40,472 bases of DNA from Methylobacterium sp. J-026 (GTDB lineage: Bacteria; Pseudomonadota; Alphaproteobacteria; Rhizobiales; Beijerinckiaceae), in NCBI RefSeq assembly GCF_022829585.1, contig NZ_JAKSYC010000064.1, positions 1 through 40,472 on the forward strand, written 5' to 3'. Below are positions 1 through 7,148 of the stretch, piece after piece. A program made the position numbers and the translations under genes. Numbering within the stretch: the stretch's first letter is position 1; each line of letters begins with the position of its first letter. Under the pieces are notes generated by a model. That model ran no database searches. It saw only the letters and a list, made by a program, of their open reading frames with translations, and was not told the origin of the DNA.

Positions 1-863
1 TGACCTCGACCCACGCGGTCGCGGTGGTGAAGCGCGCCTTCAACGCCAAGAAGGCCGGCCATGCCGGCACCCTCGACCCGCTGGCTTCCGGCATCCTGCC
101 GATCGCGCTGGGCGAGGCGACCAAGACCGTCCCCTTCGTGATGGACGGCCGCAAGGCCTATCGGTTCACCGTGCAATGGGGTGTCGAGACCGACACCGAC
201 GACGCCGAGGGGCGCCCCGTGGCGACCAGCGAGGCCCGGCCGGACCGCGCGGCGGTCGAAGCCGCCCTGCCGGCCTTCGTCGGGGCGATTGAGCAGGTCC
301 CGCCGCGCTACTCGGCCATCAAGATCCAGGGCGAGCGCGCCTACGACCTCGCCCGGGAAGGCGAGATCGTGGAGTTGGTCGCCCGGCCGGTGCAGATCGA
401 TCGCCTGGCGGTGATGGAGCATGACGGCATGCGCACGGTGATCGAGGCGGAATGCGGCAAGGGCACCTACGTGCGCGCCCTCGCCCGCGATCTCGGCCGG
501 ATGCTCGGCTGCTACGGCCACGTCGCGGCCCTGCGCCGGACCCGGGTCGGGCCCTTCGCCGAGGCGGATTCCTGCGCGGTCGCCAGCCTCTCCGAGGGAA
601 CCCCCGAGGCCGCGCTGGCCCATCTCCGCCCGGTGGAGACCGCCCTCGACGCGATCCCGGAGGTCGCGGTCTCCCGCGACCTCGGCCTGCGCCTGATGCG
701 CGGCCAGCCGGTGATCCTGCGCGGCCGGGACGCCCCCGTGGAGGGGAAGGCCTTCGCCACCTGTGCGGGGATCCTGGTCGCCGTCGGCGACGTGGAGCGC
801 GGCGAGCTGGTGCCGCACCGGGTGTTCCACCTCGGCGGTACGGCGCCGGGCCGCGGGGCCTGA
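1..863 (+). CDS. truB: tRNA pseudouridine(55) synthase TruB, 5' end cut off by the window
   Basis: TruB converts U55 in the T-loop of most tRNAs to pseudouridine in the cytoplasm. The reading frame is open from base 3, and the window starts just inside the N-terminus: the first visible residues, TSTHAVAVVKR, match the segment that normally follows the family's 'DKPxGM' opening, so only about 15-30 residues are missing. The catalytic-loop motif GHAGTLDPLASG is intact and holds the nucleophilic Asp. Further on, RYSAIKIQGERAYDLAR and GTYVRALARDLG are typical family blocks. The C-terminal part after about residue 185 is the less conserved PUA-like tail. In many relatives truB is followed by rpsO and pnp; here a flavoprotein gene follows after 99 bases instead. 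Identification is secure; only the true start is not visible. Confidence 0.95.
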   Translation, partial: TSTHAVAVVKRAFNAKKAGHAGTLDPLASGILPIALGEATKTVPFVMDGRKAYRFTVQWGVETDTDDAEGRPVATSEARPDRAAVEAALPAFVGAIEQVPPRYSAIKIQGERAYDLAREGEIVELVARPVQIDRLAVMEHDGMRTVIEAECGKGTYVRALARDLGRMLGCYGHVAALRRTRVGPFAEADSCAVASLSEGTPEAALAHLRPVETALDAIPEVAVSRDLGLRLMRGQPVILRGRDAPVEGKAFATCAGILVAVGDVERGELVPHRVFHLGGTAPGRGA

Positions 864-962
864 GGCGCGGGGCCCCCGGGGTCCCACCGGTCTGAGACGC
901 GTGCGCGCAGGGGGAACCGAACCTGAGCCGTGCCGCTTTGCCCGGCGGATGGTCCGGGGTGA

Positions 963-2360
963 ATGATGCGCGAACTCGCGTGCGACGTGGCGGTGATCGG
1001 GGCCGGGACGGCCGGTCTCGCCGCGCGTCGCGCCGCCGCCTCGGCCGGGGCGCGCACCGTCCTGATCGAGCGCGGCCCCGGCGGCACAACCTGCGCCCGG
1101 GTCGGGTGCATGCCCTCCAAGCTGCTGATCGCGGCCGGGGCCGCCGCCCATGCCGCGCGCAACACCGACTTGTTCGGGATCCGGGTGTCGGGGGTCTCGG
1201 TGGATGGACCCGCCGTGCTGGCGCGCGTCCGGGCCGAACGCGACCGTTTCGTCGGCGGCGTCCTCGAGGGCGTGGACGCGCTGCCCGAGGACGGCCGGAT
1301 CGCCGGCAGCGCCCGGTTCGCGGACGGCGGCACGCTCCTGGTCGGGGAGGATGCGCGCATCCGGTTCCGCGCCGCAATCATCGCCACGGGGTCGAGCCCG
1401 ATCGTGCCGGACCCGTTGCGCGGTCTGGGCGCCCGCGTCCTGACCACCGACAGCCTGTTCGAGATGCCCGATCTGCCGCCCTCCCTGGCCGTTCTGGGGG
1501 CTGGCGCGGTCGGGATCGAGATCGCCCAGGCGATGGCGCGGCTGGGCGTCGCCGTGACGGTGATCGACGCCGGTAAGACCGTAGCTGGCCTGCGCGAGCC
1601 GGACCTCGCCCGCCAGGCCGCCGCGATTTTCGGCGCCGAACTCGACCTGCATCTCGGCGCCCGGTTGCGGGCCGCCGTACCGGAGGGCGACGGCGTGCGC
1701 CTCGACTGGACCGATCGCCACGGGCGCGCACAGGTGACGCGGGCGCGCCGGGTGCTGGCCGCCGCGGGACGCTCACCGAATCTTGATGACCTCGATCTCG
1801 CCGCCGCGGGCCTGCGCCCCGGCGAGAACGGCGTGCCCGATTTCGACCACCGCACCCTGGTCTGTCCGGGGGCGCCGATCCTGATCGCGGGGGACGCCGA
1901 TGCCTGGCGGCCGGTGCTCCACGAGGCCAGCCGCCAGGGCAGGATCGCCGGGGCCAACGCCGCCGCCCTGGCCGCGGGGCGTCCGGTCCAGGCGGTCACG
2001 CCCTGGACGCGCCTCGCCATGGTGTTCACCCATCCGCAGGCCGCCGCGATCGGCGCGCCCTACGCCCCGGAGGCCGGCGACCGCCTCATCGGCGCCATGG
2101 ACTTCTCCGACCAGGGCCGCGCCCGGGTCGAGGGACACAACCGGGGTGGCATCCGGGTCTGGGCCGATCGGGACGGGCGGTTGCTGGGCGGCGAGATGCT
2201 CGGGCCCGGCGTGGAGCATCTGGCCCACCGCCTCGCCGACGCGGTCGCGGACGGACTCACGGCCCGGGATGCGGTCGAGCGACCGATTTATCATCCTACA
2301 GTTGAAGAGGGATTAAAAACGGCGATGTCGAATATCGTTCAGTCGACAAGCAAGTGCTGA
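963..2360 (+). CDS. Dihydrolipoyl dehydrogenase-like FAD disulfide oxidoreductase
   Basis: This 465-residue protein belongs to the class I pyridine nucleotide-disulfide oxidoreductases, which pass electrons between NAD(P)H, FAD and a dithiol substrate. Visible parts are an N-terminal FAD-binding GAGTAG motif (about residues 13-18), the redox-active disulfide CARVGCMPSK (about 45-54), a second nucleotide-binding GAGAVG motif (about 179-184), a GDADAW motif where FAD contacts are expected, and a C-terminal YHPTVEEGL carrying the His-Glu pair of the active site. The family resemblance is to dihydrolipoyl dehydrogenase, but no E1/E2 dehydrogenase subunits lie nearby, so the substrate is uncertain and a related disulfide reductase is possible. 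Two ATGs (963, 966) are adjacent; the first is used. The last roughly 25 codons use A/T-rich codons (ATT, TAT, CAT, TTA, AAA), in sharp contrast to the rest of the gene. Confidence 0.85.
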   Translation: MMRELACDVAVIGAGTAGLAARRAAASAGARTVLIERGPGGTTCARVGCMPSKLLIAAGAAAHAARNTDLFGIRVSGVSVDGPAVLARVRAERDRFVGGVLEGVDALPEDGRIAGSARFADGGTLLVGEDARIRFRAAIIATGSSPIVPDPLRGLGARVLTTDSLFEMPDLPPSLAVLGAGAVGIEIAQAMARLGVAVTVIDAGKTVAGLREPDLARQAAAIFGAELDLHLGARLRAAVPEGDGVRLDWTDRHGRAQVTRARRVLAAAGRSPNLDDLDLAAAGLRPGENGVPDFDHRTLVCPGAPILIAGDADAWRPVLHEASRQGRIAGANAAALAAGRPVQAVTPWTRLAMVFTHPQAAAIGAPYAPEAGDRLIGAMDFSDQGRARVEGHNRGGIRVWADRDGRLLGGEMLGPGVEHLAHRLADAVADGLTARDAVERPIYHPTVEEGLKTAMSNIVQSTSKC

Positions 2361-2435
2361 TCGTGTCGGGATCCCCAGCATTGCGCTTCCCCGATCTCAC
2401 CGCCATACCCGAAGCATGAGCTGGTTTGGTTCCTG

Positions 2436-5054
2436 ATGATGCCGGGTCCGGTGCTCGATAGCGATATCGACCTCGACGCGCTCGCGCCCGACGCGATCGA
2501 CCGCCTGGATCAGGGGGTCATCGGTCTGGATGCGGCGGGCGCGGTCGTGGCCTTCAGCGAGGGCGCGAGCACGATCTCAGGACTTGCCCGTGAGGCGGTG
2601 CTCGGACGCGACTACTTCCGCGACGTGATGCCGGGGGCCAACGTCCCGGGTTTCCGGGGGCGCTTCCTCGCCGGCGCCCGCCGCGGCGCTCTGGACGAGC
2701 GCTTCGACTACGTGTTCGGCCGCGTGCCGCAACCCCTGCGGGCCCGGGTTCACATGCGCCACGGGACGATCGCGGGTGGGCCTCCGGTCACGTGGCTGAC
2801 GATCGATCCACAGGAAACTCTGGGCGCCGGCCTGCCCCGGGAGGCGGTGCTCGCGGCGATCGGGCACCGGGTCCGGGCCGAGCCGGTGGATGCCAGCCTG
2901 TGCGCGCGCGAGCCGATCCACATCCCGGGCTCGATCCAGCCCAATGCGGTGATGATCGCGGCCGATATCGACACCCTCCTGGTGTTCGCCCACTCGGCCA
3001 ACATCGCCGAGATCGTCGACCCAGCCGAGCCGCCGCTGGCGGGCCGCCCCCTGGCGGAGGTCCTGCCGACTACCTTCGTCGAGAAGATCAAGAGCCGGTT
3101 GGCCGAGGGAACGCTGAGCGACGGGCGCTCGGTCCGCGCCCGGCTCACCGTCCCGGGCAGCGACGCGCGCTATTACGCCGTCGCCCACGCCCATGCCGGA
3201 CGGCTGATCGTCGAGCTGGAACAGGAGCCCGATTCGCCCGACGATTTCGCCACCGCCAGCCAGGTCGATACCGAACTCGCGGTCGGGCGCCTGCGGGAGG
3301 CCGAAACGCTGGCGGATGCGGCCCGGATCGCGGCCCTGGAGATCCGTGCGCTGACCGGGTTCGAGGCGGTGCTGGTCTACCGTTTCGATGCGGATTGGAA
3401 CGGCGAGGCGGTGGCCGAGGACAAGGTGGGCGACTGGTCGCGCAGCCTGCTCGGCCTGCGCTTCCCCGCCTCCGACATCCCCGCCCAGGCGCGCGCGCTC
3501 TACACCAAGGCCAAGAGCCGCTTCGTGATCGATCGCGACAGCGTCCCGGTGGGGCTGGTGGCCGCGCCGGGCGCCGGCAACGGCCCGATCGACCTGACCT
3601 TCGCCCAGCACCGGACGCTGTCGCCGATCCACCTGGAGTACCAGCGCAATCTCGGCGTGAACGGCTCCATGTCGATCTCGATCATGGTCGAGGACCGCCT
3701 CTGGGGCCTGATGATCGGCCACCATCGCCGCCCGCACTACGTCACCCCGGAGACCCGCTCCGCCGCGACCGTGCTGACGGACGCCTTCGCCATGCGGGTG
3801 CAGGAGATCGAATCCCGCAGGCTCTGGGCCGAGCGGCAGGCGCATCTCGACGTCGAGGGCCGGCTCGTGCGCGGGCTGACCCGCTCCGACGATTTCGTGG
3901 CGGCGCTGACCGCCGGGGACACCACGCTGCTCGACCTGTTCAGCGCCACCGGCGCCGGCATCGTCGCGGGGGAGCGGGTCACGCTGATCGGCCGCACGCC
4001 TCCGCCGGACAGGGTGACGGCGATTGCCGCCTGGCTGCGGGCACGCATCCCGGAGGGCGAATTCGGCTACAGCAGCAATTGCTTCACCGCCGAGTACCCG
4101 GAGGCCGCCCCGCACCGCGAGAGCGCCAGCGGGGTGCTCGCCGCCTTCGTGGACCAGTCGCGCGAGACCCTGCTCCTGTGGTTCCGCCCGGAGGTGCCCA
4201 GCACGGTCACCTGGGGCGGCGATCCGCGCAAGCCCGTGCTGGCCGGCAGCGGCCCCGTGGCGGTGCTGCCGCGGCGCTCCTTCGAGCGCTGGGTCGAGGA
4301 GCGCACCGGCTTCGCCACCCCCTGGGCCGAATGGCAGACCCAGCTCGCCGCCTCCCTGGCGGAGGCGGTAGAGGGCGTCGTGCTGCGCCAGCGCCGCAAG
4401 ATCGACGAGCTGACGAGCCTGCTCGCCGAGAAGGAGCGCCTGCTGGAGCAGAAGGACCTGCTCACGCGGGAGATCGACCACCGGGTCAAGAACTCCCTGC
4501 AGATCGTCTCGGCCTTCCTGCAGATGCAGCGTCGGCAGATCGCCGACGGCGAAGCCCGGCAGGCCTTCGCCGACACCTCGGCCCGGGTGATGAGCGTCGC
4601 GCGGGTCCACGACAGCCTCTATCAGGCCGAACGCGTGGACGAGGTCGATCTCGGACAGACCCTCGAGAGCCTGTGCAACGATCTGGCCGAGCTGGCCGGG
4701 GAGGGCCACGCCGTCGACCTCACCGCCGAGCCCGGCCTGATGGTGCCCTACCGCAAGGCCGTGGCGCTCTCGCTGATCGCCACGGAACTCGTCACCAACG
4801 CCTTCAAATACGCCGCCAACCCGGCTGGCGGCGGCCGCGTCGAGGTCACCGTCTCGGCCTCCGGCCCCGGCGAGGTGCAGCTCCGGGTCTGCGACGACGG
4901 CGCCGGCCTGCCCGACGACTGGGCCGACGCCAAGGCCCGCGGCAGCCGGGGCACCGGCCTCGGCATGAAGTTGATCCGGGCGATGCTCGACCAGATCAAC
5001 GCCCGGCTCGACGTCGCCAACACGCCCGGCGCCTGTTTCACGATCACCGCGTGA
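2436..5054 (+). CDS. Ppr-like photoreceptor: PYP-like PAS, bacteriophytochrome and histidine kinase fusion
   Basis: An 872-residue red-light sensor kinase. Residues about 15-122 align with photoactive yellow protein (LGRDYFRDVMPGANVPGF against the PYP segment around Cys69), but Cys69 is Gly67 here, Tyr42 is Phe40, Glu46 is Ala44 and Arg52 is Leu50, so p-coumarate should not attach. The phytochrome core follows. Cys156, in the DASLCAREPIHIPGSIQP block, is the expected biliverdin attachment residue. The GAF domain has PASDIP (344-349) and SPIHLEY with His399, and the PHY tongue has LPRRSF (611-616). After a coiled-coil stretch (about 650-675) comes a HisKA_2-type dimerisation motif with phospho-acceptor His682 (EIDHRVKN) and an ATPase domain with Asn788. 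The order PYP-phytochrome-kinase is that of Rhodospirillum centenum Ppr. The stop overlaps the start of the heme oxygenase gene. No clear ribosome binding site precedes the paired ATGs at 2436 and 2439. No response regulator is adjacent. Confidence 0.93.
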   Translation: MMPGPVLDSDIDLDALAPDAIDRLDQGVIGLDAAGAVVAFSEGASTISGLAREAVLGRDYFRDVMPGANVPGFRGRFLAGARRGALDERFDYVFGRVPQPLRARVHMRHGTIAGGPPVTWLTIDPQETLGAGLPREAVLAAIGHRVRAEPVDASLCAREPIHIPGSIQPNAVMIAADIDTLLVFAHSANIAEIVDPAEPPLAGRPLAEVLPTTFVEKIKSRLAEGTLSDGRSVRARLTVPGSDARYYAVAHAHAGRLIVELEQEPDSPDDFATASQVDTELAVGRLREAETLADAARIAALEIRALTGFEAVLVYRFDADWNGEAVAEDKVGDWSRSLLGLRFPASDIPAQARALYTKAKSRFVIDRDSVPVGLVAAPGAGNGPIDLTFAQHRTLSPIHLEYQRNLGVNGSMSISIMVEDRLWGLMIGHHRRPHYVTPETRSAATVLTDAFAMRVQEIESRRLWAERQAHLDVEGRLVRGLTRSDDFVAALTAGDTTLLDLFSATGAGIVAGERVTLIGRTPPPDRVTAIAAWLRARIPEGEFGYSSNCFTAEYPEAAPHRESASGVLAAFVDQSRETLLLWFRPEVPSTVTWGGDPRKPVLAGSGPVAVLPRRSFERWVEERTGFATPWAEWQTQLAASLAEAVEGVVLRQRRKIDELTSLLAEKERLLEQKDLLTREIDHRVKNSLQIVSAFLQMQRRQIADGEARQAFADTSARVMSVARVHDSLYQAERVDEVDLGQTLESLCNDLAELAGEGHAVDLTAEPGLMVPYRKAVALSLIATELVTNAFKYAANPAGGGRVEVTVSASGPGEVQLRVCDDGAGLPDDWADAKARGSRGTGLGMKLIRAMLDQINARLDVANTPGACFTITA

Positions 5055-5650
5055 GCGCCGCCACTCCGACGCGCCGCGACGGCCTGCATGCCCGCCTGCG
5101 CATGGCCACCGATCCGGCGCACCAAGCGCTGGAGGCGGGGCTCGACTGGCGGGCGCGGGTCGCGAGCCGCGCGGGCTACCGCGATCTTCTGGCCCGGCTA
5201 CACGGCTTCCATGCCGTCTGGGAAGCGGCGATCGGGGCGCAGCTCTCCGACGAGCCGTTCCTCGGGCCCCGGCGGCGCCTCGCCCTGCTGGTCGCGGACC
5301 TCGACCATCTCGGCCTCACGCCGGCGACGGTCGCGGCTCTGCCGCGGCCCGCGCCCGTCATCCTCGACGGTCCTGCGGCGGCGATGGGGGCACTCTACGT
5401 GCTCGAGGGCTCGACCCTGGGCGGACAACTGATCGGTCGGCACATCGCGGGGCTGCACGGCTTCGGCGAGACGGGGCTCGCCTATTACCGGGCCCACGGC
5501 CCCCGGGCCGGCGCGATGTGGGGCGCCTTCCGGCTGCGGCTTGAGGATTTCGCCGCGGATCCCGTCGCGGAAGCCACCCTCACTGCGGCGGCGGTGGCGA
5601 CCTTCGCGGCCATGCGGGACTGGCTCTGCACCGCGCCGGCAGCGGACTGA
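5051..5650 (+). CDS. bphO: Biliverdin-producing heme oxygenase of the BphO type
   Basis: This 199-residue protein opens heme to biliverdin, iron and CO, supplying the bilin for the photoreceptor encoded just upstream. His24 in ATDPAHQALE is the expected proximal heme ligand, and YVLEGSTLGGQLIG (about 116-129) is the distal-helix glycine motif of bacterial heme oxygenases. The start is GTG at 5051, inside the GTGA overlap with the kinase stop. This frame has no ATG upstream in a sensible place, and the overlap implies translational coupling. Pairing of bphP with bphO in one transcript is well known in bacteria. The gene ends 11 bases before the stop of the convergent LysR gene. Length is normal for the family. 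Confidence 0.92.
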   Translation: MSAATPTRRDGLHARLRMATDPAHQALEAGLDWRARVASRAGYRDLLARLHGFHAVWEAAIGAQLSDEPFLGPRRRLALLVADLDHLGLTPATVAALPRPAPVILDGPAAAMGALYVLEGSTLGGQLIGRHIAGLHGFGETGLAYYRAHGPRAGAMWGAFRLRLEDFAADPVAEATLTAAAVATFAAMRDWLCTAPAAD

Positions 5651-5661
5651 CCCGCGCGGGC

Positions 5662-6549
5662 TCAGCCCAGCGCGTCCCGCTCCGCCTTGAGATGGGCGAT
5701 CAGCCGCCCGGCGAGGCGGCCCGGCGGCCGCCCGCCCGGGTACAGCAGGTGCGTCTCGATCGGGATGCCGGGCTGGAACGGGCGCAGGACGATCGCCAGA
5801 CCGGTCATGTCGCGCGCCGGGACGGGATCGACGAGGGCGGCGCCGAGACCCTCGGCCACGAGCCCGCAGCGCGCGGCGGTGTATTCCGCCATGAGGACGA
5901 AGCGCGGGCTCACGCCGGCCTCCGCGAAGGCCGCCTCCGTGGCCGCCTGGACGGGGCTCGATCCCGCCGAGATCAGCGGGATTTCGGCGAGATCCGCCGC
6001 GGTGACGACCCGCCTGCGGGCGAGGGGATGGCGCCGCGGCAGCGCGCAGACGGCCGCCACGGTCAGGAACGGCTCCGCGGTCACCCCCGTATAGCCGGAT
6101 CGCGGCCGCGCCAGGCCGAGGTCGCACTGGCCCGACGCTGCCCAGGACCAGATCGTGTCGGGGCTCGGCACATGGACCGAGACCCGCAGGCCCGGGCATT
6201 CCGCATCGAGCCGCCGGAGCGCCCGGGGCAGGAGCCGGGCGGCCAGGGACGGCTGGCAGGCCACGCGCAGGACGCCGGTGCCCCGGTCCCGGATCCGGCG
6301 GGCGGCGTGGCGCAGATGGTCGAGGCCGGCGAAGGTCTGCGCGACCTCGTGGGCGAAGGCCTCGCCCTCCTGGGTCGGGACCGCGCTGCCGTGGCCGCGG
6401 ACGAAGAGCGGGAAACCGAGATCGGCCTCCAACTGCGCGATGGCGCGGCTGACATGCGGCTGCCCGACGCCCAGCGCCTCCGCGGCCCGCGTCATGCCGC
6501 CATGGCGGATCACGGCGCGAAACAGATCGAGATGGGCCGGGTTGATCAT
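5662..6549 (-). CDS. LysR-family transcriptional regulator
   Basis: A 295-residue DNA-binding regulator. The N-terminal winged helix-turn-helix is clear: LFRAVIRHGGMTRAAEALGV, then GQPHVSRAIAQLEADLG (about residues 8-45). The rest is a two-lobe effector-binding domain. The start is ATG at 6549 (MINPAHLDLF), which places the helix-turn-helix at the usual distance from the N-terminus; an in-frame ATG 63 bases upstream would add an atypical extension. The gene is divergent from a small transporter gene, with 99 bases between the two starts, so control of that transporter is the simplest inference. The ligand cannot be told from the sequence. It converges on bphO with almost no spacing. Confidence 0.92.
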   Translation of the reverse strand: MINPAHLDLFRAVIRHGGMTRAAEALGVGQPHVSRAIAQLEADLGFPLFVRGHGSAVPTQEGEAFAHEVAQTFAGLDHLRHAARRIRDRGTGVLRVACQPSLAARLLPRALRRLDAECPGLRVSVHVPSPDTIWSWAASGQCDLGLARPRSGYTGVTAEPFLTVAAVCALPRRHPLARRRVVTAADLAEIPLISAGSSPVQAATEAAFAEAGVSPRFVLMAEYTAARCGLVAEGLGAALVDPVPARDMTGLAIVLRPFQPGIPIETHLLYPGGRPPGRLAGRLIAHLKAERDALG

Positions 6550-6583
6550 GCCGATCCTGCATGGAGTCAGGAAAAGGCGGCAT

Positions 6584-6612
6584 TTGACGGCATGACGCGG
6601 AGGCGCTGTCAA
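6584..6612. promoter_or_regulatory. Possible LysR operator (dyad TTGAC-N19-GTCAA)
   Basis: In the divergent space between the LysR gene and the transporter gene, TTGAC (6584-6588) and GTCAA (6608-6612) form an inverted repeat with a 19-base spacer. LysR regulators often bind dyads in such divergent intervals. The right arm read on the minus strand is also TTGACA, a possible -35 box for the lysR gene, but no convincing -10 box follows. Short arms make a chance match possible. Confidence 0.3.
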
Positions 6613-6648
6613 TCACAGCCCGGTTTCACTCGGACAACAGGCCCGCCC

Positions 6649-7095
6649 ATGCTCGTCCTCGCGCTCTCCGCCCTCCTCGCCGTGCTGGCGGGCGCCGGCC
6701 TCGTGGTGCAGCAGATCCTGAATGCGAACCTGCGCGCGGGGCTCGCCTCGACGGCCTGGGCGGGGTTTGCCAGCTACTTCGTCGGCCTCGCCTGCATGAC
6801 GCTCCTGGCCGCCGCCCTGCGCGACCCCCTGCCGGCGGCGAGCGCGGCGGGGCGCATCCCGTGGTGGACCTGGAGCGGCGGCCTGTTCGGCGCCCTGTTC
6901 ATCGGGCTCGCCATCCTGCTCGTCCCGAAGCTCGGGGCCGCGACCTTCTTCGCCCTTCTGGTGACGGGCCAGATGCTCGCCTCGGTGGTGTTCGACCACG
7001 TCGGCCTGCTCGGCCTCGCGCAGCGGCCCATCGACCTGCCGCGCCTCGCCGGGATCGGGCTGCTGATCGGCGGCGTCGTGCTGATCCGACGGTAG
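6649..7095 (+). CDS. Small DMT-superfamily membrane protein of the YdcZ (DUF606) type
   Basis: A 148-residue, very hydrophobic protein with four to five predicted membrane helices: LVLALSALLAVLAGAGLVVQ at the N-terminus, then helices near residues 30-50, 70-90, 95-115 and 130-147. Its length and layout fit the YdcZ/DUF606 family, half-size members of the drug/metabolite transporter superfamily that may pair as dimers in the inner membrane. The substrate is unknown. The start at 6649 was chosen because the helix begins right after it and the upstream part of the open frame lies opposite the LysR gene. It is divergent from lysR and may be its target. Confidence 0.85.
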   Translation: MLVLALSALLAVLAGAGLVVQQILNANLRAGLASTAWAGFASYFVGLACMTLLAAALRDPLPAASAAGRIPWWTWSGGLFGALFIGLAILLVPKLGAATFFALLVTGQMLASVVFDHVGLLGLAQRPIDLPRLAGIGLLIGGVVLIRR

Positions 7096-7148
7096 GGGAG
7101 GGGCCGGTTCGGGGCCCACGCTGGAAATCCGGCCGTTCAACGGAAGCC

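Noticed and set aside
2577..4709. A very long minus-strand open frame across the photoreceptor gene
   Set aside because: It is the antisense of a gene with complete domain motifs; such long shadows are normal in high-GC DNA.
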